Below, piece after piece: positions 9,512-18,589 of a stretch of DNA of 64,000 nt (position 1 is the first letter of the stretch; every line of letters starts with the position of its first letter). The notes below the pieces were generated by a model that did not search any database, was not told where the DNA came from, and saw nothing but the letters and a program-made list of their open reading frames with translations. The position numbers were made by a program, and so were the translations under genes. Source of the stretch: Imperialibacter sp. EC-SDR9 (GTDB taxonomy: Bacteria; Bacteroidota; Bacteroidia; Cytophagales; Cyclobacteriaceae). Location of the stretch: contig NZ_LR701594.1 in assembly GCF_902498805.1 (NCBI RefSeq), positions 1 to 64,000 on the forward strand, given 5' to 3'.

Positions 9512-10942
9512 TTAGTCATCTTCTTCCATAGCAACTGGTGAAGGGTAGTCAAAAAGGAGGTTCTTCTTGATAGCAGCAGCCACCTTGTGGGGAACAAATT
9601 GCTCCCAACCATCTTCTCCATTTTGTATCATCGTCAGGACTTTGTCCGAAATGATGCTCAAATTTTTCTCATTTACTTTCGATAAGTCTTCTATTTTTTT
9701 GTTTTCCAGAAGGTAATCGTAAAGGTGTCTGAGGTGCCCAGCTGGTTTAAAATTGGCACAAGTCATCAATTCCTTGGATTCAAAATCTTTGATGTAGGGG
9801 TAAACGAATAGCTTGATATTAATGCCAAATAGCTCACCGAAAGCCTGTAGAATTCCACCATTGAGGTCTGAGTAGTACTTTTCATCAAAAATCCTAAGCA
9901 GGTTGTTGAAGCCAAGTATGATCCCGATTTTCTTTCCTCTTGTGTATTGAGCGAAATAGGTAGCCAGTTTGTAGTACTCCTGGTAATTTGAAATGATTAC
10001 GTTCTGACCAAGCGAACAAAGGATATCGACCCGGTCAAGGAAATCATTTTCATCGATTTTACCATCCTTGGTTAAGTCGTTGAGAGTAAGTTCCGAAAGC
10101 ACAATGAGCTTCTTCGGATCAACGTCGGCTTCTTTTTTGAACTGTCTCAAACCAGCAATCATCATATCAACATTGACCAGCGTCACTGGTCTGAACCTTC
10201 CACGAAGAACGAGAACGTTCTTTTTGTACAGTGCTTCCGACGGTTGCAGCACATCTCTGTTGGCACCAAACATGGCCATTTGTGTCAATCCGTTTTTAAC
10301 AAGCTTCAGGCTCATCAGGCGATTGTCCACATGGTGGAAGTCGGGGCCTTCCAGGCGGAACATGTCAATTTCTATTCGACCCTCACTCAGGTTGTCGATC
10401 AGAGAAATGATAAATTCTTCTGGATCCATGTAGTGATAGCAGGCGTAAAGCAAGTTAACGCCAACTATACCCAATGCTTGCTGCTGCCACAACGCATCAG
10501 TGTCGTTCAGCACAAGGTGGATGATACAGTCGTTGGGCTGTGTATTGGGGTGGAGCTGAAACCGGATGCCTATCCAGCCATGCCCCTTATTGGTTCTCTT
10601 AAAATTGAGCGTTTCAACGGTATTAGCAAAAGCAAAGAAGGTAGTTCGCTTGGCCCTGTAGCTTAACCGTTTGGTAAGCAGGTTATACTCTTTATCAAGC
10701 ATTTGATGCAGGCGAGGCTGGCATACGTACCTGTCGCAAGGACCGTAGATGGCATCACTGAAGGTCATGTCATAGGCAGACATGGTTTTGGCAATACTGC
10801 CCGAAGCTCCCCCTGCTTTGAAAAAATGAGCTGCGGTTTCCTGACCGGCACCTATTTCAGCAAAGGTGCCATAGATTTTCTCGTCAAGATTTATTTTTAG
10901 TGCTTTTTCCTTGGTAGTGAGCTTTCGAAAGGATGCATCCAT
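9512..10942 (-). CDS. Conserved Bacteroidota protein of unknown function
   Basis: This is a 476-residue soluble protein with no signal peptide. The N-terminus LTTKEKALKINLDEKIYGTF and the motif AEIGAGQETAAHFFKAGGASG are very characteristic of a family that is strongly conserved in Bacteroidota; I recall homologues being labelled nicotinate-nucleotide adenylyltransferase or even TonB-dependent receptor, but I see no HIGH-type nucleotidyltransferase motif or barrel features here, so those labels look wrong. The C-terminal tail is acidic (MEEDD). It stands alone, with about 230 bp on the 3' side and about 200 bp on the 5' side. The function is not known to me; the glycine-rich AEIGAGQ segment could bind a nucleotide, which is only a suggestion. 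Confidence 0.75.
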   Translation of the reverse strand: MDASFRKLTTKEKALKINLDEKIYGTFAEIGAGQETAAHFFKAGGASGSIAKTMSAYDMTFSDAIYGPCDRYVCQPRLHQMLDKEYNLLTKRLSYRAKRTTFFAFANTVETLNFKRTNKGHGWIGIRFQLHPNTQPNDCIIHLVLNDTDALWQQQALGIVGVNLLYACYHYMDPEEFIISLIDNLSEGRIEIDMFRLEGPDFHHVDNRLMSLKLVKNGLTQMAMFGANRDVLQPSEALYKKNVLVLRGRFRPVTLVNVDMMIAGLRQFKKEADVDPKKLIVLSELTLNDLTKDGKIDENDFLDRVDILCSLGQNVIISNYQEYYKLATYFAQYTRGKKIGIILGFNNLLRIFDEKYYSDLNGGILQAFGELFGINIKLFVYPYIKDFESKELMTCANFKPAGHLRHLYDYLLENKKIEDLSKVNEKNLSIISDKVLTMIQNGEDGWEQFVPHKVAAAIKKNLLFDYPSPVAMEEDD

Positions 10943-11091
10943 ACACTTAGTCCTGTTTGAACAAAATTAGTCGTATTATTATTAAAACTGAATCTTTGAG
11001 GGGTGTTTTTAATGTAAACAATCAAAGCACTGTTTTGATTTCTAATTCACAAAAAAGCTCACAAAAGCCTGTTGCTTTTTGACTATAACGC

Positions 11092-11122
11092 AAAAAAAAT
11101 CCGCCTTGTTGGGGCGGATTTT
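11092..11122 (-). terminator. Intrinsic terminator of the acyl-CoA dehydrogenase gene
   Basis: On the minus strand, AAAATCCGCC and GGCGGATTTT form a 10-bp stem around a 7-base loop, followed by a run of eight T in total. It begins 22 bases past the stop codon at 11145. Confidence 0.88.
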
Positions 11123-11144
11123 AAACTGGGAACCACCTACCTTA

Positions 11145-12944
11145 CTATGCTAAGGGATATCCTGATTTCTCGATCATTACATTGGCTATCTCACGTCTCA
11201 ACAGAATGGTGTTAACAGGACTCATTTTGGTGAATCGCTTCAGTCCCATGAGCATCACTTTCTGTTCGTCGCCTTTCACAAAGCCGGCAATTGCCTCTTT
11301 TCCCGCACGATTTACCTTTTCCACTGCCTCAGCCAAATATACACGGGCAAGTTTTGCCTGAAGAGCGTTGGCACTTTCTCCGGTTTTTGACACCAGCTTT
11401 TCAGTTCTAAGCAATGTCGATTCAGCTACATACACCTCAATCATCATGTCGGCGATGCACATCAGTATTTCCTGCTCGTCATTCAGCTTAGGCCCAAAAG
11501 TCTGAGCCGCCTTACCAGCTACCATCAATATGGCCTTCTTTAGGTTCTTCAATACTTCCTTTTCTTCTGCAAAAGGCTTGGTAAGATCTGGTGATGCAAA
11601 AGAGGGGACTGACGTAAGCTCTTTGGCCACCGCCATAGCCGGTTGCAGTATATCAAGCTCGCCTTTCATGGCTCGTTTCAATACCATCCCTACGAGAAGC
11701 ATTCTGTTGATTTCGTTGGTGCCTTCGTAAATCCGGGTAATTCGGGCATCTCTGTAGGCCCTGGCCATTGGTGCTTCTTCAGAGAAACCCATGCCGCCAT
11801 AAACCTGGACACCCTCGTCAACCACAAAATCCAATACTTCAGAGCCATGCACTTTAAGAATGGCGCACTCGATAGCAAACTGCTCTACACCTTTCAGCTT
11901 GGCCTCATTCTCGGGCATGCCGTTAGCTATCAAATCGGTGATTTTGTCGTCGATGTTTTGCCCAGCTCTGTAGCAGGCCGATTCTGTCGCATAGGTTTTA
12001 ACTGCCATCTCGGCCAGCTTATGCTGAATAGCGCCAAAGGAAGAAATGGAAACACCGAACTGCTTGCGGTCGTTGGCGTATTGTGTACTCATGGTGGCCA
12101 CGTCTTTGCAGCCGCCAATAACGCCGGCGGCTAGCTTGATTCGCCCAATATTGAGGATGTTCACGGCTATCTTGAATCCATTCTCTCTATCAGAAAGCAT
12201 GTTTTCGACAGGAACCGGACAGTCGTTGAAGAAGATTTGGCGGGTGGACGATCCTTTGATGCCAAGTTTCTTTTCTTCTTCATTCATAGTGATGCCACCG
12301 AACGTACGCTCTACAAGAAATGCGGTAAGGTTCTTGTCATCATCAATTTTGGCAAATACAATAAAAAAGTCGGCGAACCCACCATTAGAAATCCACATTT
12401 TCTGCCCGGTGATCAGGTAGTGCTTGCCATCGGATGAAAGAACGGCTTTTGTTTTACCAGAATTTGCATCGGAGCCCGCATCTGGCTCTGTGAGGCAGTA
12501 GGCTCCTTTCCATTCCCCGCTGGCGAGCTTTGGGATATACTTATTTTTTTGCTCTTCATTGCCATAGTACAAGATGGGGAGTGTTGCAATCCCAGTATGT
12601 GCACCATATGCGGTAGAAAATGAGCCAGCCGAGCTGACAATATCTGCAATTAGCATACTTGTGTTGAAGCTCATGCCAAGGCCGCCATATTGCTCAGGAA
12701 TGGATATGCCCAATAAACCCAGCTCACCTGCTTTTTCGAGCACTCCTGGCATAAAGCCTTCCTCAAGGCTGTCCATCCTGTCTACGTTGGGCTTGATTTC
12801 CTTCTCAATAAAATCTCTGGTGGCCTCCGCCATCATTTTTTGCTCTTCCGAAAACTCCTCAGGAATAAATATCTCGTCGGCTTCAGTTTCTCTGATCAGA
12901 AATTCACCTCCCTTGATGGCATCTTTGGCAACTGTAGTTTCCAT
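11145..12944 (-). CDS. Acyl-CoA dehydrogenase family protein (fatty acid beta-oxidation)
   Basis: This is a 599-residue flavoenzyme predicted to catalyse the first, FAD-dependent step of acyl-CoA beta-oxidation, passing electrons to ETF (etfBA lie at 54166-55880). Visible signatures are AYCLTEPDAGSDA (~150-162, FAD/substrate site), QVYGGMGFSEEAPMARAYRDARI (~385-407) and the catalytic base in RIYEGTNEI. The enzyme has a ~160-residue C-terminal extension beyond the classical ~390-residue fold, as in the very-long-chain type, so long-chain substrates are plausible. The ATG at 12944 is preceded at 37-91 bp by two copies of a palindrome (12981-13035), which suggests repression by a dimeric regulator not encoded nearby. 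The terminator is at 11092-11122. Substrate chain length cannot be read from the sequence. Confidence 0.93.
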   Translation of the reverse strand: METTVAKDAIKGGEFLIRETEADEIFIPEEFSEEQKMMAEATRDFIEKEIKPNVDRMDSLEEGFMPGVLEKAGELGLLGISIPEQYGGLGMSFNTSMLIADIVSSAGSFSTAYGAHTGIATLPILYYGNEEQKNKYIPKLASGEWKGAYCLTEPDAGSDANSGKTKAVLSSDGKHYLITGQKMWISNGGFADFFIVFAKIDDDKNLTAFLVERTFGGITMNEEEKKLGIKGSSTRQIFFNDCPVPVENMLSDRENGFKIAVNILNIGRIKLAAGVIGGCKDVATMSTQYANDRKQFGVSISSFGAIQHKLAEMAVKTYATESACYRAGQNIDDKITDLIANGMPENEAKLKGVEQFAIECAILKVHGSEVLDFVVDEGVQVYGGMGFSEEAPMARAYRDARITRIYEGTNEINRMLLVGMVLKRAMKGELDILQPAMAVAKELTSVPSFASPDLTKPFAEEKEVLKNLKKAILMVAGKAAQTFGPKLNDEQEILMCIADMMIEVYVAESTLLRTEKLVSKTGESANALQAKLARVYLAEAVEKVNRAGKEAIAGFVKGDEQKVMLMGLKRFTKMSPVNTILLRREIANVMIEKSGYPLA

Positions 12945-12980
12945 GGCTAATGAAGAATTTTAAAGTTTTGTAATTCGGAT

Positions 12981-13004
12981 AAATAGTATGCATGCATACT
13001 ATTT
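12981..13004. promoter_or_regulatory. Perfect 24-bp palindrome, putative operator copy 1
   Basis: The sequence around the core AGTATGCATGCATACT is a perfect dyad of 24 bp with A/T flanks. It lies 37 bp upstream of the acyl-CoA dehydrogenase start and has a second, shorter copy 37 bp away centre to centre. The form and place fit an operator for a TetR, MarR or GntR type repressor; the regulator is not identified. Confidence 0.7.
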
Positions 13005-13023
13005 CAAATGTAAGGAAAAATAG

Positions 13024-13035
13024 TATGCATGCATA
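13024..13035. promoter_or_regulatory. Palindrome copy 2, putative operator
   Basis: TATGCATGCATA is a perfect 12-bp dyad. With flanking bases, ATAGTATGCATGCATA (13020-13035 region) is identical to the left and central part of copy 1. The right arm diverges (ATAA instead of CTAT). The centre lies about 148 bp before the divergent 2-hydroxyacid oxidase gene, so an effect on both genes is possible. Confidence 0.65.
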
Positions 13036-13177
13036 ATAAATTAGTGTGAAAAATTTCAATGTATCCACCGCACATGTCATTGTCGACCGATTATCAGTTT
13101 AGCTGAGATTTTTTCCTTGAAATCAGTTAATATGGGGCATTAATGAGCCTTTGAACCTGAGCTCAATATTTTGAGAT

Positions 13178-15985
13178 ATGCTTGAAGACGCCCTTTTAAA
13201 AATCCTCCCTAAACCACGTGTGAAAACACGACTCATCGACCGTTATGCTTATGCAAGCGATGCCAGCCATTTTTACCTGGTGCCCAAAGCCGTGGTACAG
13301 CCCATAACTGTTGAAGAAATTCAAAAACTTTTTGTTGTTTCTCAGAAGTTGAATGTTCCCGTTACGTTTCGGGCTGGGGGTACCAGTTTGTCGGGGCAGG
13401 CGGTTACCGATGGGATATTGGCAGACTTGAGTAATTATTGGCGGAAAGTAAACCCGGAGAATAATGGGGAAACTGTCAGGGTGGAGCCGGGGGCAATCGG
13501 CGCCCATGTAAATATTCACCTGAAGAAGTTTGGTAGAAAGATAGGGCCAGATCCAGCCTCGATCAACGCCGCTATGATGGGTGGCATCCTGTCCAACAAC
13601 TCCAGCGGCATGTGCTGTGGCGTAGTGAACAATTCTTATCACACGCTGAAACACATCACCTTTGTGCTCCCCAATGGAAAGGTTTTTTCCACTGAAAAGA
13701 AGGAAGACTACGATCGATTTTTGAAGGACTGCGAAGAAATAGCGAATGGCTTGCTCGCACTGAAGCACGAGGTAGAGCAAAATGACGTTTTGATTGCCAG
13801 GATTCGGAAAAAATACAAGCAGAAGAACACCGTGGGCTATTGCGTGAACGCCTTTCTCGACTACGAGCACCCGCTCGATATATTGGCACATGTGATCATC
13901 GGGGGAGAGGGGACGCTGGCCTTTATTGCAGAGGCTGTGCTAAACACAATCCCTGATTTTCCCTTCAAAATGACGGGCATGCTCTATTTTGACAGTCCTG
14001 CCGAGGCTTGCAACACAATTGCGGCACTAAGGGACACAGGGGCCGAGGCTTTGGAGTTTATGGACAGGGCATCGCTCCGGTCGGTGGAAGATATGCCCGG
14101 CGTGCCTGATTTTATTAAAACATTGCCTGAGCAGGCATCCGCTATTTTGTGTGAATACCAGGAAAGTACGCAGGAACTGCTGGACACCAAATATGAAATG
14201 GCGAAACCGACTTTGGCCCAGCTTCCGCTGCTGTTTGCACCAAGTTTCACGCAAAACTCATCTGAGCAGGCCCTGTACTGGAAAATCAGAAAGGGAATGT
14301 ATCCTTCAGTAGCTGGCATGCGAGCGAAAGGCACATCAGCATTGATGGAAGATTTTACTTTTCCAGTGGAACGCTTGGGGGAGGCGGTAGTTGATGTGCA
14401 GCGGCTGTTTGTAAAACATAAGTATGAGAATGGGATCATCTTCGGTCATGCGAAAGATGGCAACCTCCACTTTGTGGTGTCGCAAAGCTATGCTACTCCT
14501 GAAGCCATCGCTTTGTATGAGAAGTTCAATGATGACCTTTTTGACCTGGTGCTCAATAAGTACGACGGCTCGTTGAAAGGAGAACATAGTTCAGGGAGGG
14601 CTGTGTCTGCTTTTGTGGAAACAGAGTGGGGGCCTGAAGCCTACCAGGTAATGAAGCGGCTAAAGCAGCTGATTGATCCGCACAACCTGCTCAACCCCGG
14701 TATTGTAATAACCGAAGACAAGAAATGTCACGTGCACAACCTCAAAGTGATGCCAATAGTGGAAGAAGAGGTCGACAAGTGCATTGAGTGCGGATTCTGT
14801 GAAAATAGCTGTCCCAGTCGTGACTATACATTAACCCCCCGGAGGCGAATTGGCATTAGAAGGGCCATCAAGCGGGCAGAAATGGCCGGAGACCATACTA
14901 CAAAGGATGCGCTGTTGAAAGACTATGCATTTGATGGCATAGAAACCTGTGCGGTCGACGGGATGTGCGCTACAAACTGCCCGGTCGATATCAATACGGG
15001 TGACCTCATTAAGCGATTGAGAAGGGAAAACCATTCTTCATTTGAGAATAAAGTAGCTCTTGGTGTTGCCAGAAACTTCAAATGGCTTGAAAGCGCTACC
15101 AGGCTGGCACTTTGGAAAGGGTTTCTACTAAACAAGCTGCTCGGTCAGCAGTTTATGCCAAAGCTGACTTCGGGAATGAAACGGATCATTCCAGGTATGC
15201 CGCTCTGGTCCAATCATTTTCAAAAATCGGCTATAAAGGAGCTTTTTAAGGCAGGTCGCAGTACACGGAGCGAGGGTCAGTCAGTCGTTTATTTCTCAAG
15301 TTGCATTTCAAGGATGATGGATGGCGACGGAGTGAGGGCTTTTTTGTCTGTGTGCAAAAAAGCCAACATCAATATCGTATTGCCCGACCAATTGAAAGGG
15401 ACATGCTGCGGGCAAGTCTTCTCGTCCAAAGGCTTTGCAAAGGCTTACAAGTTCACTGCCAATCAGGCTATTGAACGACTTTGGCAAAGCTCGCAGGAAG
15501 GAAAAATTCCGGTGGTGTTGGACGTGACAAGCTGCACCCAGACAATAAAATCCAGCAGACCGTATCTTACCACTGTCAACAAGGTTCGGTTTGACAAACT
15601 GATCATTCATGATGTAATTGATTTCGCTGCCGAGGTTGTATTGCCGCAATTGACCATTTCTGCACAAAAAGACAAAATTGCGTTTCACCCGGTTTGCTCG
15701 GTGCAAAAAATGGGCTCTCTCGATCAGTTGAAACGAATTGGTAGTGCCTGCGCCAAAGAGGTGAAGGTGCCGGAATTTGCGGGTTGCTGTGGCATGGCTG
15801 GCGATCGTGGGTTTTACTACCCTGAGTTGACGAAGGCGGCGACAAAGAAAGAGTCGACTGAAGTGAAACAGGAGGCGTACGACGGATATTATTCTACATC
15901 TAAGACTTGTGAGATAGCACTGTCTGAAGCCGTAGGAAAAAATTACGAATCGGTGATGAAACTTTTAGACGACGTAAGTAACTGA
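13178..15985 (+). CDS. FAD-linked oxidase/Fe-S protein, probable D-2-hydroxyacid (glycolate/D-lactate) dehydrogenase
   Basis: This is a 935-residue fusion of a GlcD-type flavoprotein and a GlpC/GlcF-type iron-sulfur protein. The N-terminal FAD-binding domain (~40-230) has FRAGGTSLSGQAVTDG and an NNSSGMCCG segment; the FAD-oxidase C-terminal domain (~270-520) ends with HNLLNPGIV. Two 4Fe-4S motifs follow, CIECGFCENSCPSRD from Cys535 and CAVDGMCATNCPVD from Cys591, then two cysteine-rich domains with CCGQVFSSKGF and CCGMAGDRGF. The architecture is that of Dld/YdiJ-like enzymes, which oxidise D-lactate, glycolate or D-2-hydroxyglutarate and pass electrons to the respiratory chain. The following gene, 38 bp on, is a glyoxylate-type aminotransferase, which favours glycolate to glyoxylate oxidation; this is inference from order. 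Confidence 0.88.
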   Translation: MLEDALLKILPKPRVKTRLIDRYAYASDASHFYLVPKAVVQPITVEEIQKLFVVSQKLNVPVTFRAGGTSLSGQAVTDGILADLSNYWRKVNPENNGETVRVEPGAIGAHVNIHLKKFGRKIGPDPASINAAMMGGILSNNSSGMCCGVVNNSYHTLKHITFVLPNGKVFSTEKKEDYDRFLKDCEEIANGLLALKHEVEQNDVLIARIRKKYKQKNTVGYCVNAFLDYEHPLDILAHVIIGGEGTLAFIAEAVLNTIPDFPFKMTGMLYFDSPAEACNTIAALRDTGAEALEFMDRASLRSVEDMPGVPDFIKTLPEQASAILCEYQESTQELLDTKYEMAKPTLAQLPLLFAPSFTQNSSEQALYWKIRKGMYPSVAGMRAKGTSALMEDFTFPVERLGEAVVDVQRLFVKHKYENGIIFGHAKDGNLHFVVSQSYATPEAIALYEKFNDDLFDLVLNKYDGSLKGEHSSGRAVSAFVETEWGPEAYQVMKRLKQLIDPHNLLNPGIVITEDKKCHVHNLKVMPIVEEEVDKCIECGFCENSCPSRDYTLTPRRRIGIRRAIKRAEMAGDHTTKDALLKDYAFDGIETCAVDGMCATNCPVDINTGDLIKRLRRENHSSFENKVALGVARNFKWLESATRLALWKGFLLNKLLGQQFMPKLTSGMKRIIPGMPLWSNHFQKSAIKELFKAGRSTRSEGQSVVYFSSCISRMMDGDGVRAFLSVCKKANINIVLPDQLKGTCCGQVFSSKGFAKAYKFTANQAIERLWQSSQEGKIPVVLDVTSCTQTIKSSRPYLTTVNKVRFDKLIIHDVIDFAAEVVLPQLTISAQKDKIAFHPVCSVQKMGSLDQLKRIGSACAKEVKVPEFAGCCGMAGDRGFYYPELTKAATKKESTEVKQEAYDGYYSTSKTCEIALSEAVGKNYESVMKLLDDVSN

Positions 15986-16023
15986 AAAATATATCTTTGA
16001 TAAGAGAAGAAACCTGAACAAAT

Positions 16024-17133
16024 ATGACATACCCCTTCAATCCCCCTCATAGAGTATTAATGGGCCCCGGACCATCCGACGCCCACCCAAGAGTACTGAA
16101 AGCCATGGCCACCCCATTGATCGGCCATCTTGATCCTGAGTTTGTCAGGATGATGGACGAGGTGAAAAGCATGGTGCAGCAAACATTGTTGACCAAGAAT
16201 AATCTCACCTTCGTTGTGTCAGCACCAGGTTCGGCTGGCATGGAAACCTGCCTGGTCAACCTGCTGGAGCCAGGTGATGAGTGCATCATTTGCGTCAATG
16301 GCGTGTTTGGTGGCCGTATGGTCGATATAGCCGAGCGCTGCGGGGCAAAGGTGCACAGGATAGACACCGACTGGGGCAAGGTGACCGAAGTGAGCCAGAT
16401 CAAAAAAGTGTTGGATGTATGCCCAAAGCCAAAGCTAGTAGCCATTGTGCACGCTGAAACTTCCACGGGAGCCATGCAACCTTTGCAGGAGATAAGTGAC
16501 CTGGTGCACAATGCAGGGTCGCTACTCGTTGTTGATGCGGTTACCTCTTACACAGGTGCGCCCCTTAAAGTCGATGAATGGGGCATTGATGCTATTTACT
16601 CAGGGTCGCAAAAGTGCCTCAGCGCCCCTCCCGGGCTTTCGCCGGTAAGCTTGTCCGAAGCGGCTGTGAAAGTCCTTGACAATCGTAAAACCAAAGTGCA
16701 AAGCTGGTTTATGGATCTGACCATGGTGAAGAATTACTGGGCAGGGGCGAAGCGGGCCTATCATCACACAGGCCCTGTTTCCGCCATATTTGCCCTGCAC
16801 GAGGCATTGAATATTGTGTTGGAAGAGGGCTTGGAGGAGCGCTGGGCCAGGCACGAAGTGGTGCACAACTATTTGAAGATGAAACTGGAGGCGTTGGGCT
16901 TTAAGTTTGTGGTAGATGAGCAGCATCGTTTGCCGAATTTGAATGCCGTTTACTTACCTGAGGGTGTCGACGAAGCTGCGCTCAGAACTCGTCTGTTAAA
17001 TGACTATAATATCGAAGTTGGTGGGGGCCTAGGCGTGTTTGCCGGCAAAATCTGGAGAATAGGTATTATGGGCGAAAGCTGTACTAAAAACCATGTGAAC
17101 ATGCTAGTGGGTGCACTGGAGGAGATGCTCTAG
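16024..17133 (+). CDS. Class V aminotransferase, alanine/serine-glyoxylate aminotransferase family
   Basis: This is a 369-residue PLP enzyme. The start RVLMGPGPSDAHPRVL and the motif VSAPGSAGMETCLVNL are typical of the AGT/SGAT family. The Schiff-base lysine is Lys197 in SGSQKCLSAPPG, preceded by DAVTSYTG with the PLP-ring aspartate. The C-terminal GGGLGVFAGKIWRIGIMG is the conserved substrate carboxylate region. The expected reaction is transfer of an amino group from alanine or serine to glyoxylate, giving glycine. It lies 38 bp after the 2-hydroxyacid oxidase, so the two could form a glycolate to glyoxylate to glycine path. Related family members act on other substrates, so the amino donor is uncertain. 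Confidence 0.9.
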   Translation: MTYPFNPPHRVLMGPGPSDAHPRVLKAMATPLIGHLDPEFVRMMDEVKSMVQQTLLTKNNLTFVVSAPGSAGMETCLVNLLEPGDECIICVNGVFGGRMVDIAERCGAKVHRIDTDWGKVTEVSQIKKVLDVCPKPKLVAIVHAETSTGAMQPLQEISDLVHNAGSLLVVDAVTSYTGAPLKVDEWGIDAIYSGSQKCLSAPPGLSPVSLSEAAVKVLDNRKTKVQSWFMDLTMVKNYWAGAKRAYHHTGPVSAIFALHEALNIVLEEGLEERWARHEVVHNYLKMKLEALGFKFVVDEQHRLPNLNAVYLPEGVDEAALRTRLLNDYNIEVGGGLGVFAGKIWRIGIMGESCTKNHVNMLVGALEEML

Positions 17134-17206
17134 GAAATTGAGGTATGCAGGTAGGGCATTCATCAGGAAAATTGCTAACTTCTTGCCAACCTATACCTGA
17201 CATCCT

Positions 17207-18550
17207 ATGAAGAGAAAAGAGTTTTTGAAAACAACGGGCGCATTTGTAGCCGGATCAATGGTGGTGCCGCTGGTTTCCTGCGAAGATAAACCGACGGAAG
17301 TGCGAAAGAACTGGGCGGGTAATTACCAGTACAAAGCGAAGAACCTTCTGGAACCCAAAACCACCGAGGAGCTTCAGGGGCTTGTCAGAAAGCTTTCCAG
17401 TCAGAAGGCGTTGGGTTCTAAGCACTGCTTTAACAATATAGCCGACAGCCCCGAAAATCAGATATCCACCAAAAACTTCAATAAGGTTTTAGGGATTGAC
17501 GAGGAAAAGATGACCGTCACGGTAGAGTCGGGCGCCAGGTACGGGGAGTTTGCTCCCGAGCTTCATCAGAAGGGCTATGCCTTGCACAACCTGGCTTCCC
17601 TGCCTCATATTTCTGTAGCAGGTGCTGCTGCCACAGCCACCCACGGGTCCGGTGTGGGGAATGGAAACCTGGCAAGCGCTGTGAAGGGACTGGAGCTGGT
17701 AGATGGTAACGGACAACTGGTAAAATTGAAAGAAGGCGATCCGGATTTTTATGGAGCTGTCGTCGGTCTTGGCGCATTGGGCATTGTTACAAAAGTGACG
17801 CTCGCTATAGAGAAGACCTTCGAGGTGAGGCAGGATGTTTTTCAGGATTTGCCGCTGGCATCTTTGGAAAAGGATTTTGAAGCTATTATGTCTGCCGGCT
17901 ACAGCGTCAGCTTATTTACTGACTGGCAGAACCAGGTGGTCAGCCAGGTGTGGATCAAAAGGCGGATGGACGAGGAAATAACAGATGCCTGCGTCGAATT
18001 CTACGGCGCTACAGCTGCAACAAAGAACTTGCATCCCATTACCCGTCTTTCAGCAGAGAATTGCACGGAGCAAATGGGTAAGCCAGGCCCCTGGTACGAC
18101 CGCCTGCCCCATTTCAAGATGGGCTTTACGCCCAGCAGTGGAGAGGAGCTGCAGTCGGAGTTTTTCGTACCAATGGAAAATGCCGTTGATGCCATCTTGG
18201 CGCTGGAGAAAAAACGTGACCTGATCTTTCCTCAATTGATGATCACTGAAATTCGCACCATTGCAGCCGACGAGCTGTGGATGAGCACAGCCTACAGGCA
18301 GCCAAGCGTAGCCATCCACTTTACCTGGAAGCAAAATCCTGAGGAGGTTGGTAAGCTATTGCCCATGATTGAAGCAGAGCTGTCTCCATTTGGAGTGAGG
18401 CCACATTGGGGCAAGCTGTTTACCTTAGCTCCCAAAACTTTGCATGACAGGTATCCAAAATACCAGTCGTTTTTGGAGTTGGTCAAAAAATATGACCCCC
18501 AAGGCAAGTTCAGGAATGAGTATTTGGATCTGAATGTCTATCAGGCCTGA
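17207..18550 (+). CDS. FAD-binding oxidoreductase, alditol oxidase/aldonolactone oxidase-like
   Basis: This is a 447-residue exported flavoprotein of the VAO/PCMH superfamily. The N-terminus MKRKEFLKTT with a hydrophobic stretch and LVSC suggests export and possibly lipidation at Cys25. The FAD domain (~45-215) contains GSKHCFNNIADSP, matching the GxxHSFNDIA motif of alditol oxidases, in which the histidine (His73 here) carries covalent FAD, and HISVAGAAATATHGSGVGNGNL (split here as ATHGSGVGNGNL at the flavin pyrophosphate). The C-terminal half fits the D-arabinono-1,4-lactone oxidase domain and ends KYDPQGKFRNEYLD. Such enzymes oxidise alditols or aldonolactones with O2. It is 73 bp after the aminotransferase on the same strand, so the link to glyoxylate metabolism is loose. 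Confidence 0.85.
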   Translation: MKRKEFLKTTGAFVAGSMVVPLVSCEDKPTEVRKNWAGNYQYKAKNLLEPKTTEELQGLVRKLSSQKALGSKHCFNNIADSPENQISTKNFNKVLGIDEEKMTVTVESGARYGEFAPELHQKGYALHNLASLPHISVAGAAATATHGSGVGNGNLASAVKGLELVDGNGQLVKLKEGDPDFYGAVVGLGALGIVTKVTLAIEKTFEVRQDVFQDLPLASLEKDFEAIMSAGYSVSLFTDWQNQVVSQVWIKRRMDEEITDACVEFYGATAATKNLHPITRLSAENCTEQMGKPGPWYDRLPHFKMGFTPSSGEELQSEFFVPMENAVDAILALEKKRDLIFPQLMITEIRTIAADELWMSTAYRQPSVAIHFTWKQNPEEVGKLLPMIEAELSPFGVRPHWGKLFTLAPKTLHDRYPKYQSFLELVKKYDPQGKFRNEYLDLNVYQA

Positions 18551-18589
18551 GAGATTAAGTGTGCGCCTGCTTGAAAGGAAACAGGCGTC

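Noticed and set aside
9512-10942. Annotation as TonB receptor or nicotinate-nucleotide adenylyltransferase
   Set aside because: There is no signal peptide, barrel, plug, or nucleotidyltransferase HxGH motif, so I keep it as unknown.
18564-18587. Small inverted repeat CGCCTG/CAGGCG between two convergent genes
   Set aside because: The stem is only 6 bp with a 12-base loop and no T-run, too weak to call a terminator.
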